64,000 bases of DNA from an uncultured Metabacillus sp. (GCF_947503125.1 NZ_CANNCR010000002.1:1-64000); one strand, 5' to 3'; shown: positions 36,862 to 46,214, counted from the stretch's first letter. Translations and numbers: made by a program. The notes: generated by a model from the letters alone, not told the origin.

Positions 36862-38031
36862 ATGAATATAACAATAGCGAACAGAATGAATTCATTTCAG
36901 CCATCTATCTTTAGTGAGTTGGCACTTTATAAAAAACAAAAGCTTGCTGAAGGTGTACCAATCATAGATTTGAGTATTGGGAGTCCAGATTTACCACCGC
37001 CTTCTTTTATTACCCAAACTTTATCACATGAAGTGCTAAAACAAGATCAATATGGATATACAATGACTGGGACAAAATCATTTCACGATGCAGTATCTGC
37101 TTTTTATCAAAAGCAACACCAAGTGGAATTAAATGCAGATCAAGAGGTTACAATCGTTATGGGTTCGCAGGACGGGCTTGTACACTTTCCTATGGTGTTT
37201 GCAAATCCAGGGGATCTCATTTTAGTTCCAGATCCAGGATATACCGCCTACACTGCGGGAATTGCGATGGCAGGTGCGAAAGCTTATTTTATGCCCTTAA
37301 AAAAAGAAAATCGCTTTTTGCCAGATCTTTCAGCCATTCCTGAACAAATCGCCAAGCAAGCAAAGCTGATGATCTTGAATTTTCCAGGTAACCCTGTTCC
37401 TGCGTTGGCAAGCAGAGAGTATTTTGCAGAAGTTGTTGCATTTGCAAATAAGTACAATATTATTGTACTCCATGACTTTGCTTATTCAGAGCTTTATTTT
37501 GAGGGGAATAAACCAGTCAGCTTCTTATCTGTTGCTGGTGCGAAAGATGTTGGTGTGGAAATATCCTCCTTTTCAAAAAATTATAATCTGGCAGGTAGTC
37601 GAATTGGATATGTTGCTGGACATAAAAAGATTATTCATGCCTTTAATCAATTAAAGAGTAATTTAGATTATGGGGTCTTCTTACCAATTCAAATGGCCGC
37701 CATTCAAGCCTTGGAAAAGGGAGAAGAATTTTGTAAAAGCAACCGAAAAGTATATGAGGAAAGACGTGATCTTCTCGTAAATGGTTTGAAAGATATCGGT
37801 TGGGAAGTGACAAAGCCAGATGCTGGGATGTTTTTATGGGCGGAAATACCTAAAGGCTGGACATCCCTTAACTTTACATATGTGTTGATTGACAAGGCCA
37901 ATGTTGTCGTAATACCAGGTCATGCATTTGGACCAAACGGTGAGGGTTATGTCCGTATTGCTTTAGTTCAAGATGTGGAAATTTTAAAAAAAGCAATTGC
38001 TTCTATTAAAGCGGCAAATATTTTATCTTGA
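36862..38031 (+). CDS. Pyridoxal-phosphate aminotransferase class I/II (LL-DAP aminotransferase-like)
   Basis: Transfers an amino group using pyridoxal phosphate. The 389-residue protein has the fold-type I layout: substrate arm (IDLSIGSPDLPPPSF), cofactor-binding GSQDG, NFPGNPVPA, HDFAYSELYF (cofactor Asp and Tyr), SSFSKNYNLAGSRIGY with the Schiff-base lysine near residue 239, and an arginine near the C-terminus in YVRIALV. The closest look is to the DapL/AlaT-like Bacillus proteins, whose substrates are hard to predict. AGGAGGG precedes the ATG. It stands alone with its own terminator. Confidence 0.87.
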   Translation: MNITIANRMNSFQPSIFSELALYKKQKLAEGVPIIDLSIGSPDLPPPSFITQTLSHEVLKQDQYGYTMTGTKSFHDAVSAFYQKQHQVELNADQEVTIVMGSQDGLVHFPMVFANPGDLILVPDPGYTAYTAGIAMAGAKAYFMPLKKENRFLPDLSAIPEQIAKQAKLMILNFPGNPVPALASREYFAEVVAFANKYNIIVLHDFAYSELYFEGNKPVSFLSVAGAKDVGVEISSFSKNYNLAGSRIGYVAGHKKIIHAFNQLKSNLDYGVFLPIQMAAIQALEKGEEFCKSNRKVYEERRDLLVNGLKDIGWEVTKPDAGMFLWAEIPKGWTSLNFTYVLIDKANVVVIPGHAFGPNGEGYVRIALVQDVEILKKAIASIKAANILS

Positions 38032-38379
38032 AAGCAAAGGTGCTCAAATAAAGAAAATAAAAGAATAATGTCATATCGAGGCTATTTCAATAAGGAGATA
38101 GCCTCTTCGTATTAATCAGTTATCTTGATGAGAGAGAATTTTCCAAGAATAAATCCATTTTCGTTTAACACTTATATAAATATAGTAATAAAATTTAATT
38201 GGAATAATATTTTTATAGATTATTTTGAATCTTTTGTCGAAAAACAGTTGTTAATTTGTTCATAAAAGTTATAAAATAGGTTAATAAAGTTAATTGAATT
38301 TTTTCGTAATTTATAAGCTTTAGAGTTATTATTCGCTACGACTACATTTATTATTTTATCTGAGCTGGGAGAGTTTAGG
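38032..38379. other. Intergenic region before the branched-chain aminotransferase gene
   Basis: Holds a terminator at 38078-38110. The rest is very AT-rich; I see no T-box, riboswitch or open frame. A CodY-like AATTTTTTCGTAATTT near 38293 is too loose to claim. Confidence 0.45.
38078..38110 (+). terminator. Terminator after the aminotransferase gene
   Basis: GAGGCTAT and ATAGCCTC form an 8-base stem followed by TTCGTATT. Confidence 0.7.
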
Positions 38380-39447
38380 ATGACAAATAAAATTAGCATT
38401 ACACTTAGTACAACAAGAAAAGAAAAACCACAATCTGATCAGTTGGAATTCGGAAGAGTCTTTACAGATCATATGTTTATAATGGATTACAGTGTTGAGA
38501 AAGGCTGGCACGATCCTCGGATTGTTCCATATCAACCAATTTCGCTAAGTCCTTCTACAATGGTGTTCCACTACGGTCAAACTGTTTTTGAAGGTTTAAA
38601 AGCTTATCGTACAAAAGAAAACAAAGTTCTTTTGTTTAGACCTGATCAAAACATGCAAAGATTAAATTTATCAAATGACAGGCTGTGTATCCCTCGAATT
38701 GATGAGGAATTTGTGATTGACGCTTTAAAACAATTGGTTGACATTGATAAAGAGTGGATTCCTACTGCAGAAGGAACTTCACTTTATATTCGTCCATTTA
38801 TTATTCCAACAGAATATTATCTGGGAGTTGCACCTTCTAAGTATTACCGTTTTATGATTATTCTTTCACCTGTTGGTTCTTACTACAAAGAAGGTATCCA
38901 TCCTGTTAAGATTTTTGTTGAAAATAAATATGTACGTGCTGTAGATGGCGGAACAGGTAAAGCAAAAACTGGCGGTAACTATGCATCAAGCTTAAAAGCA
39001 CAAGAAGAAGCAGAAAAAAGAGGTTATTCTCAAGTCCTTTGGTTAGATGGGGTTGAGAAAAAGTATATTGAAGAAGTTGGAAGCATGAATATTTTCTTCA
39101 AGATTAATGGCGAAGTTATCACACCAGCATTAAATGGAAGTATTCTTGAAGGTGTGACGAGAAAGTCAATTATTCAACTATTAAAGCATTGGGGTGTTCC
39201 GGTTTCTGAACGGAGACTATCAATGGAAGAAGTATATCAAGCTTATAAAGAAGGTTTATTAGAAGAATCATTTGGTACAGGTACAGCTGCAGTTATTTCA
39301 CCAATCGGAGAATTTTTCTACAACGATGAGAAATTAGTGATTAACAACGGAGAAACTGGTGAAATATCAAAAAAATTGTATGATACATTAACAGGTATTC
39401 AAACTGGAACCCATGATGACGTTTTTAACTGGGTTGTTGAAGTATAA
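38380..39447 (+). CDS. ilvE: Branched-chain amino acid aminotransferase
   Basis: Catalyses the last step of leucine, isoleucine and valine synthesis and the first step of their breakdown. The 355-residue protein is of fold type IV: FHYGQTVFEGLKAYR, the cofactor lysine in GKAKTGGNYASS (near residue 197), YIEEVGSMNIFF and the C-terminal FGTGTAAVISPIG. Its length and the long N-terminal extension fit the larger, eukaryote-like BCAT class found in Bacillus (YwaA/YbgE type). GGGAGAG lies before the ATG. A terminator follows. Confidence 0.93.
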   Translation: MTNKISITLSTTRKEKPQSDQLEFGRVFTDHMFIMDYSVEKGWHDPRIVPYQPISLSPSTMVFHYGQTVFEGLKAYRTKENKVLLFRPDQNMQRLNLSNDRLCIPRIDEEFVIDALKQLVDIDKEWIPTAEGTSLYIRPFIIPTEYYLGVAPSKYYRFMIILSPVGSYYKEGIHPVKIFVENKYVRAVDGGTGKAKTGGNYASSLKAQEEAEKRGYSQVLWLDGVEKKYIEEVGSMNIFFKINGEVITPALNGSILEGVTRKSIIQLLKHWGVPVSERRLSMEEVYQAYKEGLLEESFGTGTAAVISPIGEFFYNDEKLVINNGETGEISKKLYDTLTGIQTGTHDDVFNWVVEV

Positions 39448-39803
39448 TAGTAAAGTGTAATGAAGACCACAAATTCGTGGTCTTTATTTTTTTTGAAAAA
39501 AACAGGTATTTTTGAAACATTTACCGAACCAATACCGTCATATAGATAAAGAAACAGGAAAAATTTAATATTGAGGAATTTTTTTATTTAAAATTTGTAG
39601 TAAAATAGTTTTTATTAAAAAGGTTATTTTTTATCTAATTTAAGGTAATTTTTAACATTTTATAGGATATTTTTGATACAATAAGAATATATATGAAATG
39701 TTTGGAAAATAGCATATAAGGGGTGCTTACTAAAGAACGACAAAATGGGGAATCCATTATTTTAACAAAAGAGATTATTTTAGTTGGAAAAGTGGGAGAG
39801 AGA
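39448..39803. other. Intergenic region before the VanW-like gene
   Basis: Contains the aminotransferase terminator and a very AT-rich stretch (39530-39720). The frame of the next gene is open from 39723, but without a ribosome site there. No other feature is recognisable. Confidence 0.45.
39463..39495 (+). terminator. Terminator of the branched-chain aminotransferase gene
   Basis: AAGACCAC and GTGGTCTT form a perfect stem around 6 bases, followed by TATTTTTTTT. Confidence 0.9.
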
Positions 39804-40739
39804 ATGTATAAAAAATATGTTGCGTCAATCTTATTATTGATGTTGGTTACTGGTTGCAGTTCAAGCTTAGCAAACGGCAGTCAAAAAGAGGAACCATTAC
39901 CAGTGGGGACTATGGTATCAAACTCTTCTCAATTAGTGGAAAAAACAGTGGATTTATCAGTTGATCTAATCCATCCGACAACTGAAAAAATTATTCATTC
40001 ATTTAAACCAACATTAAATCCTGATCCTAAAAAATATGAACAAGTGCTAAAAGACCTTGCAGATGATTTAGCAAATCAATTAGATCAACCGATGGTGCCT
40101 GTAAAATTAAGCAACGGGCAGCTTATTAACGGGCAAAGCCGTGTTATTCTTGACGAGGAAAAGCTAGTAAACTCGTTAAAAAATATCCGTGCATTGGATA
40201 AATCGATTGCACTTCCAATTCAAGAAAATCCTCCAAATGTAACAAAAGAGACAATAAAAGGAATTGACGAGGTTGTCATTGGAAGCTATAAAACAACATT
40301 TGATCCAAGTGTTAAAGGTAGAAGCGAGAACATCGCTTTATCAGCAAACACGATTAACCAAATTATCTTAGGCCCTGGAGATCGTTTTTATTTTAATTTA
40401 GTTGTAGGAGAACGTACTCCGGAAAGAGGCTATCAAAAAGCAAAAGAAATTGTTAATAAACAATTTGTTGAAGGAATTGGCGGGGGAATTTGTCAAACAT
40501 CCTCAACATTATATAATGCTGTAAACGAAGCAGGACTTGAGATTCTAGAATTGCATTCCCATTCATTATCAGTTGGTTATGTTCCTGCCGGAAGGGATGC
40601 GACGGTTTCTTGGGGAGGTCCTGATTTTAAATTTATGAATAATAAAGATTATCCAGTCATGATTAAAACGATTGTAGATAAAAACGCTGGGTCACTTGAA
40701 ATTCAAGTTTTAGCATCTAAACAAGCAGCAAAAATATAG
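39804..40739 (+). CDS. VanW-family lipoprotein
   Basis: A 311-residue cell-surface protein. The start at ATG 39804 (behind GGGAGAGAG) gives a clean lipoprotein signal, MYKKYVASILLLMLVTGC, with Cys18 lipidated. Residues 180-300 form the VanW domain: FNLVVGERTPERGYQKA, FVEGIGGGICQTSSTLYNA and the DYPVMIKT segment. VanW proteins occur in vancomycin-resistance clusters and, much more often, as Bacillus envelope proteins of unknown biochemistry. No resistance genes are near, so I read it as an envelope or spore-related protein. Confidence 0.88.
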   Translation: MYKKYVASILLLMLVTGCSSSLANGSQKEEPLPVGTMVSNSSQLVEKTVDLSVDLIHPTTEKIIHSFKPTLNPDPKKYEQVLKDLADDLANQLDQPMVPVKLSNGQLINGQSRVILDEEKLVNSLKNIRALDKSIALPIQENPPNVTKETIKGIDEVVIGSYKTTFDPSVKGRSENIALSANTINQIILGPGDRFYFNLVVGERTPERGYQKAKEIVNKQFVEGIGGGICQTSSTLYNAVNEAGLEILELHSHSLSVGYVPAGRDATVSWGGPDFKFMNNKDYPVMIKTIVDKNAGSLEIQVLASKQAAKI

Positions 40740-40768
40740 GCGAGGGCACAGCCCTTTGCCTTTTTTGT
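40738..40768 (+). terminator. Terminator after the VanW-like gene
   Basis: AGGC-GA-GGGC pairs with GCCC-TTT-GCCT and ends in TTTTT; it overlaps the stop codon. Confidence 0.8.
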
Positions 40769-40960
40769 CGTTGCTGAGGCGGCTCCCTGACTTCTTTCCT
40801 AAGAGCGAAATCTCAAGGCAAGTTAATATAGAACCTACCTTTAAATAATGCTAGTTTTTAATATAGTGAAAGAGTAAAATTTTTTAAAAAAATTGTCCCT
40901 TCTTTGTCGATTTGTAGTAGGATAATAGATAAAGCAAAAAGAGGAAGGGAAATGTGATAA

Positions 40961-41782
40961 ATGTCTTATAAAATGATTGTTTTAGATTTAGACGATACAC
41001 TGCTACGAGATGATCATTCAATCTCTGCTCGAACAAAACAATCCCTTATGGAAGCTCAAGAAATGGGTGTGAAGGTTGTTCTAGCATCAGGCAGACCTAC
41101 ATTTGGCATGAAACATATTGCAGAGGAGCTATCTTTAGCGGAATACGGTAGTTATATCCTTTCTTTCAATGGAGGAAAAATTATAAACTGTAGAACTTTG
41201 GAAGAAGTATTTAGTAGTACGTTAACTCCCGAAGCTGTTTGTGATCTTTATCATATTAGTCGCCGTGAAGATGTTTTTATTCATACCTATGTTGGAGATG
41301 AAATTGTAACGGAAACCGAAAATCCATATACAACGATCGAGTCAGACCTAACAGGTTTGCCGATTCGAGTTGTAGATTCTTTTACCAAAGCTGTTACAGA
41401 GCCGGTTGTTAAAGTATTAATGGTTGAAGCCCCTGAGAAATTAAAAGACCTTGAATCAAAGCTTCAGGCAGAGCTAGAGTCTGAATTTAGTGTGATGCGT
41501 TCTAAGCCGTACTTTTTAGAATTTACCGAAAAAGGTGTCACAAAAGGGACAAGCTTAAATCAATTAATTCAACTCCTTGGCATCAAGCGCGAAGAAGTGA
41601 TTGCCATTGGCGATAGCTACAATGATCTGGCAATGATTGAGTTTGCTGGTCTCGGGGTTGCGATGGGAAATGCTCCAGAAGAAATTAAAGAGATTGCTAA
41701 TTTTGTAACTGATACGAATATGAATGATGGTGTGGCAAAAGTAGTTGATGAATTCGTATTAAATAAACCTGCGTTAGTGTAA
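40961..41782 (+). CDS. Cof-type HAD hydrolase (HAD-IIB phosphatase)
   Basis: A cytoplasmic sugar-phosphate or nucleotide-type phosphatase of 273 residues. Motif I LDLDDTLL holds the nucleophilic Asp near residue 9, motif II is VLASGR, a cap domain spans about residues 85-190, motif III is the Lys in GVTKGTSL, and motif IV is IGDSYNDLAMI. This is the YkrA/YwpJ/YxeH group with broad substrate range. GAGGAAGGG precedes the ATG. Confidence 0.88.
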   Translation: MSYKMIVLDLDDTLLRDDHSISARTKQSLMEAQEMGVKVVLASGRPTFGMKHIAEELSLAEYGSYILSFNGGKIINCRTLEEVFSSTLTPEAVCDLYHISRREDVFIHTYVGDEIVTETENPYTTIESDLTGLPIRVVDSFTKAVTEPVVKVLMVEAPEKLKDLESKLQAELESEFSVMRSKPYFLEFTEKGVTKGTSLNQLIQLLGIKREEVIAIGDSYNDLAMIEFAGLGVAMGNAPEEIKEIANFVTDTNMNDGVAKVVDEFVLNKPALV

Positions 41783-41912
41783 TAACTTTACCAATCGTTT
41801 CTTTATGATGGATTACGGAAATTCTATTTACTTCTTAAGCAAATCTATGTAATCTATTGTTTGAATAGTGTGAGTATTTGAATGCCAGTTTAGAGAAATT
41901 GGGGGAATAAAA

Positions 41913-42713
41913 TTGATTAAAGCAATTTTCTTTGATTTAGATGATACATTATTATGGGATCAAAAAAGTGTAAAAGAGGCTTTTGTAGCGACCTGTAAGA
42001 TCGCGCACGAAAAATATGGAATCGATCCGGAAAAATTAGAAAAGGAAGTACGAGATGCTGCAAGAGAGCTCTATTCTTCATATGAAACGTATGATTTTAC
42101 TCAAATGATCGGGATCAATCCGTTCGAAGGTCTATGGGGTAATTTTTTAGATGAAGAAGAGAATTTTAAAAAGATGGCTGAAATCGTTCCCGGTTATCGT
42201 AAGGATGCATGGACGAAAGGATTACAAGCTTGTGGAATTGATGATCCAGAGTATGGAGCATTGTTAGCTGAAGAATTTCCAGCACAAAGACGAAAAAATC
42301 CATTTGTTTATGAAGAAACATTTAACGTATTAGATGAACTAAAGGGAAAATACCGTCTCCTTTTACTTACAAATGGTTCACCAGACCTGCAAAATACAAA
42401 ATTAGAGATAACTCCCGAGCTTGTACCATATTTTGAACAAATTATTATTTCAGGGGCTTTTGGTAGAGGGAAGCCAGATGCATCTATTTTTAAACATGCT
42501 CTTGAAAAAATGAATTTAACAAAAGATGAAGCGATCATGGTAGGCGATAATTTAATGACCGATATCCTTGGAGCTTCAAGAGTCGGAATGAAATCTGTTT
42601 GGATTAACCGTCATAACAAAGAAAGAAATGAAGTCATACCTGATTTTGAAATTACTCACTTAGAAGAGCTTTATACAATAATCGATAAACTTAACAACAA
42701 GCAAATTATATGA
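41913..42713 (+). CDS. HAD-superfamily hydrolase (YsaA-like)
   Basis: A 266-residue haloacid-dehalogenase-type phosphatase of subfamily [13 protein letters not shown] at the N-terminus, a helical cap (about residues 15-120), LLLTNGS as motif [12 protein letters not shown] as motif III and [13 protein letters not shown] as motif IV. It resembles Bacillus YsaA, whose substrate is unknown. TTG start behind GGGGGAA. It lies 130 bases after the other HAD gene but belongs to a different subfamily, so the two are not recent duplicates. Confidence 0.87.
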   Translation: MIKAIFFDLDDTLLWDQKSVKEAFVATCKIAHEKYGIDPEKLEKEVRDAARELYSSYETYDFTQMIGINPFEGLWGNFLDEEENFKKMAEIVPGYRKDAWTKGLQACGIDDPEYGALLAEEFPAQRRKNPFVYEETFNVLDELKGKYRLLLLTNGSPDLQNTKLEITPELVPYFEQIIISGAFGRGKPDASIFKHALEKMNLTKDEAIMVGDNLMTDILGASRVGMKSVWINRHNKERNEVIPDFEITHLEELYTIIDKLNNKQII

Positions 42714-42720
42714 ATGAAAT

Positions 42721-42767
42721 GAGGCTGTCTACAAACTAAGGTAAGACCTTTAAAAGACAGCCTTGTT
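42721..42767 (+). terminator. Terminator after the YsaA-like gene
   Basis: AGGCTGTCT pairs with AGACAGCCT; the tail is TGTTT. It is another member of the CTGTCT-core terminators in this window. Confidence 0.78.
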
Positions 42768-42825
42768 TCGAACATACAATAGTCTGAATATTTTATAAAA
42801 TCCATTTGAAATGAAGTCTAATTAC

Positions 42826-42855
42826 TTGAATAAATGGCTTTTCCAACTATATAGT
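42826..42855 (+). promoter_or_regulatory. Sigma-A-like promoter of the rhodanese-like gene
   Basis: TTGAAT at 42826-42831 and TATATA/TATAGT at 42848-42855 are 16-18 bases apart. Transcription would start near 42862, that is at or after the first ATG (42860) of the following frame. Confidence 0.5.
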
Positions 42856-42859
42856 ATAG

Positions 42860-43291
42860 ATGGAATATTTCTCCTCACAAAACATTATGGAATTTTCAAA
42901 GGAGGGAATAATTATTTTCTATTTCATTATTGGACTTATTTTTATTTTATTGATTAGCCATTTCTTTTATCAACGGAATAGTGTCATTAAAAGAGTCCCT
43001 TGTGTGGATGTCAGGCAAGATCAATGGGATGAAAAACAGGTGATCGTTGATTTTAGGGATTATAATAATTTATCAGATAGCTTCGTTTTTCAGGATGCGA
43101 TATTTATTCCTATCCCTTATTTAAAAAGATATTATCATGAAATACCAAGTAAATATGTCCATGTAATTGCCTCAAATAAACTTGAAATTAACATTGGTAT
43201 TCGATTTTTACAAAAACATGGCTTTCATGTAACAGGTTATAGCTTAGCTGAATGTTCATGTCATAATAAAACGACAGAAATAACCATGTAA
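42860..43291 (+). CDS. Membrane-anchored rhodanese-like protein lacking the catalytic cysteine
   Basis: The frame encodes up to 143 residues: an N-terminal membrane helix (IIIFYFIIGLIFILLISHFF), then a rhodanese domain with VDVRQDQWD, VIVDFRDYNN and IPIPYLKRYYHEIP. In the active-site loop, where a rhodanese has Cys-x4-Arg after a hydrophobic strand, this protein has VIASNKLEI, so it should not transfer sulfur and may act as a binding or redox-independent scaffold. The start is uncertain. The strongest ribosome site (AAAGGAGGG, 42898-42906) lies inside the frame and is followed only by ATA/ATT codons (42908-42916); the ATG at 42860 has no site and may lie upstream of the transcript. Confidence 0.7.
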   Translation: MEYFSSQNIMEFSKEGIIIFYFIIGLIFILLISHFFYQRNSVIKRVPCVDVRQDQWDEKQVIVDFRDYNNLSDSFVFQDAIFIPIPYLKRYYHEIPSKYVHVIASNKLEINIGIRFLQKHGFHVTGYSLAECSCHNKTTEITM

Positions 43292-43311
43292 TTGGGAAAA
43301 CATAAAACAAG

Positions 43312-43353
43312 AAAAAGACGTGTGTATGTAGTATGTACATGTCTTTTTTTTTT
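43312..43353 (+). terminator. Terminator after the rhodanese-like gene
   Basis: AAAAAGAC pairs with GTCTTTTT, with an inner GTGTA/TACAT stem, followed by a run of ten T. Confidence 0.8.
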
Positions 43354-43465
43354 GTATATGGCTTACCTGATTCTATTTATAGACTTTTCAACTATACAAG
43401 CTATTCATACTTTTCATATAGTATCAAATAATAGTTTTTAAATCATATAAAAAGGAATGTTCTTT

Positions 43466-43678
43466 ATGCCATGTATTATAATAGGTCAAATAAAAATTGA
43501 AACCATAAGTGGAGGAGTCATAAATTTTGGTGACACTCATACAATTTCACTAAAAAATATAAGTAAATCCATTTCTGGAAGCGGAGAAAACGGTGGAGTC
43601 AGCAGTCAAAGCGAATCGAACGAAATAAGTGGAATTGAAGGGAATGAAACACAAGAAACGAGGAATTCTGCGCAATAA
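43466..43678 (+). CDS. GerPF-like spore germination protein
   Basis: A 70-residue protein starting MPCIIIGQIKIETISGGVINFGDT. This opening (IxGxIxIxxxSGGxxxFGDT) is the signature of the GerPA/GerPF family, small inner-coat proteins that let germinants pass through the spore coat. The C-terminal half is Ser/Gly/Glu-rich and low in complexity. I start it at ATG 43466, ten bases after AAAGG; the ATG at 43457 is too near the site. It is a lone paralogue, not part of a gerPABCDEF operon. Confidence 0.83.
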   Translation: MPCIIIGQIKIETISGGVINFGDTHTISLKNISKSISGSGENGGVSSQSESNEISGIEGNETQETRNSAQ

Positions 43679-43866
43679 AAATGAGGTACCACTTGTTCTT
43701 GTGAGGGCACGTCGATTAGGCGCCAGGTCCAAGCTTTTCTCCCCGATGCAGCATTCTCTTAACTTATCATGTTGTAAGTACCTTTATTAAAAAATAGATT
43801 TTCACTCCTATAGATGGTATAGTATGTTTCGGTAAAAAAGAAGCATAGATAGAGGAAGAATACAAC

Positions 43867-46098
43867 ATGAAATCAACAAACCGTTATATAAAACTATGGC
43901 AAAAAGCGCTAAAATCTGAAATCATGCATTTAAAGACATATGGAAGTACAAAATATTCTCTTACAAATGGTCAATTTATTGGAAATGACGGATCAGCGTT
44001 TACCTATTATTTTGAAACAGAAGAATATGTGCGGATTCCTGTAGGATCACTGGTAAGAATTGAGCCGGCTACTGTAACTGGTATTATTTTATCATCTGAA
44101 GGGAAAAGCGTCATTATATCCCTAAATGAAAAGCTTGCTTCTACTATAACAGGACTTTTCTTGCTTCATGATCCTTGGGAGCTATTGGATGAGCTTCATG
44201 ATCGATTTGATGAAATACGGTTAAGCAAACGAAAACGGGGGCGTATAAAAAGATTAATAAATCCTCCTAACGAAGCAATGCATCCGCTTCATAACATAAA
44301 GTCAAATGTACATGAGCTGGTACTGAGAAGCAAATATAATCCGGTGACCTTTGTCTGGGGTCCGCCCGGCACAGGGAAAACCTATACGCTTGCTAGGGTA
44401 GCTGGAAATAAATATGTTAAAGGTCAAAAAGTGCTGATTCTTGCCCAAAGCAATCAAGCAGTCGATGTGTTAATGACTGAAATCGTTCGGTTTGTCGGTA
44501 AAAAGGGGCGGTTTAATGAGGGCGAGATTGTGCGATATGGGACACATTCAACGATCATGTCAGGCTGGAACTTAACAACAGATGAGCTAATTCAAAAAAG
44601 GAATCCCGAAATAGCTGAAAAAAGAGTCAATTTGCAAGAAGAGCGAAGATTAATCAAGCTTGACTTGGGACGATCTTTTAGTCAGAGAGACTCAGAGCGT
44701 TTATTAAACATTGAGGCAAGACTGGGGAAAGTCCTAGATAAATTTCGTAAACAAGAAATACAATTAGTAAAAGATGCTGTAATGATCGGGACAACATTAT
44801 CAAAAGCAGCGACTGATCCAGCAATATATGAAAAGGACTACGATATTGTCATGATTGATGAGGCAAGTATGGCCTATGTTCCACAGATTGCTTTTGCAGC
44901 TTCATTAGGAAAAAGAATCATTATCTGTGGGGATTTTAAACAGCTTCCGCCAATTGCCTCTTCAAGGCATACTTTGGTAGATGAGTGGCTGAGACAGGAT
45001 ATTTTTCATAAGTCGGGAGTAGTGGACTCTCTTAATGAAAGGAAAACACTTCATCCTAATTTATTCCTATTAAGTAAACAGAGAAGGATGCATCCGGATA
45101 TTTCCTCTTTTACAAACAAACATATGTATGAATCACTTGTTGGAGATCATCCAAGTGTCAAAACATCAAGAAATGCGATTGTCGAAAGGATGCCGTTTCC
45201 TAACCGTTCTTCTATTCTTGTTGATTCTAGTTTTACTGGACATCATTGTTTTCATGAAAAATCATCATATTCAAGGTTTAATTTGTGGCAATTGCTCTTG
45301 TCCTTTCAACTTATTCATGAATCCTACCTGGCGGGATCAAGATCGATAGGTTATGTGACACCATATCGAGCACAGGCTGCATTAATGGACATGCTGCTGA
45401 CAGATGTTTATCCAAAAGAGTGTCAAGAAGCGGATATCATTGCTTCAACAGTTCATCGCCTTCAAGGAAGTGAGCGTGATGTCATCCTATTTGATTCAAC
45501 CGATAGCTACCCGCAAGAACAACCGGGAATGCTAATCGTTGGCAAGGATAGCGATCGACTAATAAATGTTGCGATCACAAGAACAAAAGGAAAATTCATT
45601 CATATAGGTAATCAGCAATTTATCAAATCCAAAATCTATCGGAATAAAATGATTCGCAAGCTAGTAGATTATCAAATACAAATGAATCAAGAAGTGCATC
45701 CACATCAAATAGGCACATGGATTAAACATCAACATCCAAATTTAATGTGGATGCATGCTAAAAAGCTTGAACAACTGAAAATGGATATTCAATCGGCAAA
45801 AAATTCAATTTACATCGGATTGCCTTCAGGAAAAGAATTAAACCAAGAATGGCTGTCTATCATGAGAAACAGAAATCGGCAGGTCCAATTAATATTAATG
45901 ACAAAGGCAGAGAATAGACACTCATTTGCCGATCAAGTTTATGATTTTTCAATCTCATTTCCATTTATCATTATTGATAACCAATATTTATGGCTTGGTC
46001 TTCCGATAGAAGCAGCAATAGGAGTTAAACCGCCATTTGTAGCAGCCCGTTTGTGTTCAACAGCAGTGATTGATTATTTTCTTAAACAATTAAACTAA
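43867..46098 (+). CDS. Superfamily 1 DNA/RNA helicase (Dna2/Upf1-like) with a degenerate PLD-like C-terminus
   Basis: A 743-residue ATP-driven helicase. An N-terminal beta-rich domain (about 20-120) precedes Walker A GPPGTGKT near residue 168, motif Ia LAQSNQAVD, Walker B MIDEAS near 330, motif III CGDFKQLPPI, motif IV LSKQRRMHPDIS, motif V STVHRLQGSERDVI and motif VI NVAITRTKG. The last 120 residues (IYIGLPSGKELNQEWLSIM onwards) look like half of a phospholipase-D-type fold but lack the HxKxxxxD motif, so no nuclease activity is expected. No partner nuclease or methylase genes are adjacent. The target nucleic acid is unknown; roles in repair or defence are both conceivable. Confidence 0.83.
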   Translation: MKSTNRYIKLWQKALKSEIMHLKTYGSTKYSLTNGQFIGNDGSAFTYYFETEEYVRIPVGSLVRIEPATVTGIILSSEGKSVIISLNEKLASTITGLFLLHDPWELLDELHDRFDEIRLSKRKRGRIKRLINPPNEAMHPLHNIKSNVHELVLRSKYNPVTFVWGPPGTGKTYTLARVAGNKYVKGQKVLILAQSNQAVDVLMTEIVRFVGKKGRFNEGEIVRYGTHSTIMSGWNLTTDELIQKRNPEIAEKRVNLQEERRLIKLDLGRSFSQRDSERLLNIEARLGKVLDKFRKQEIQLVKDAVMIGTTLSKAATDPAIYEKDYDIVMIDEASMAYVPQIAFAASLGKRIIICGDFKQLPPIASSRHTLVDEWLRQDIFHKSGVVDSLNERKTLHPNLFLLSKQRRMHPDISSFTNKHMYESLVGDHPSVKTSRNAIVERMPFPNRSSILVDSSFTGHHCFHEKSSYSRFNLWQLLLSFQLIHESYLAGSRSIGYVTPYRAQAALMDMLLTDVYPKECQEADIIASTVHRLQGSERDVILFDSTDSYPQEQPGMLIVGKDSDRLINVAITRTKGKFIHIGNQQFIKSKIYRNKMIRKLVDYQIQMNQEVHPHQIGTWIKHQHPNLMWMHAKKLEQLKMDIQSAKNSIYIGLPSGKELNQEWLSIMRNRNRQVQLILMTKAENRHSFADQVYDFSISFPFIIIDNQYLWLGLPIEAAIGVKPPFVAARLCSTAVIDYFLKQLN

Positions 46099-46214
46099 AA
46101 AGAGATGTTAACGTAAATTGCCTGTTATCCTGCATAACTTGTACTAAAAGATTGATCGATATCATAAACCTAATATAGATAAGGGTTTACACAAGCTGAT
46201 GGAGGGGGAAAAGG

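Noticed and set aside
38120-38379. T-box or riboswitch before the branched-chain aminotransferase gene
   Set aside because: No GGTGG core, specifier loop or antiterminator could be found; the region is plain AT-rich sequence.
43550-43732. 60-codon minus-strand frame opposite the GerPF-like gene
   Set aside because: It has no ribosome site, and the opposite strand carries a clear family match.
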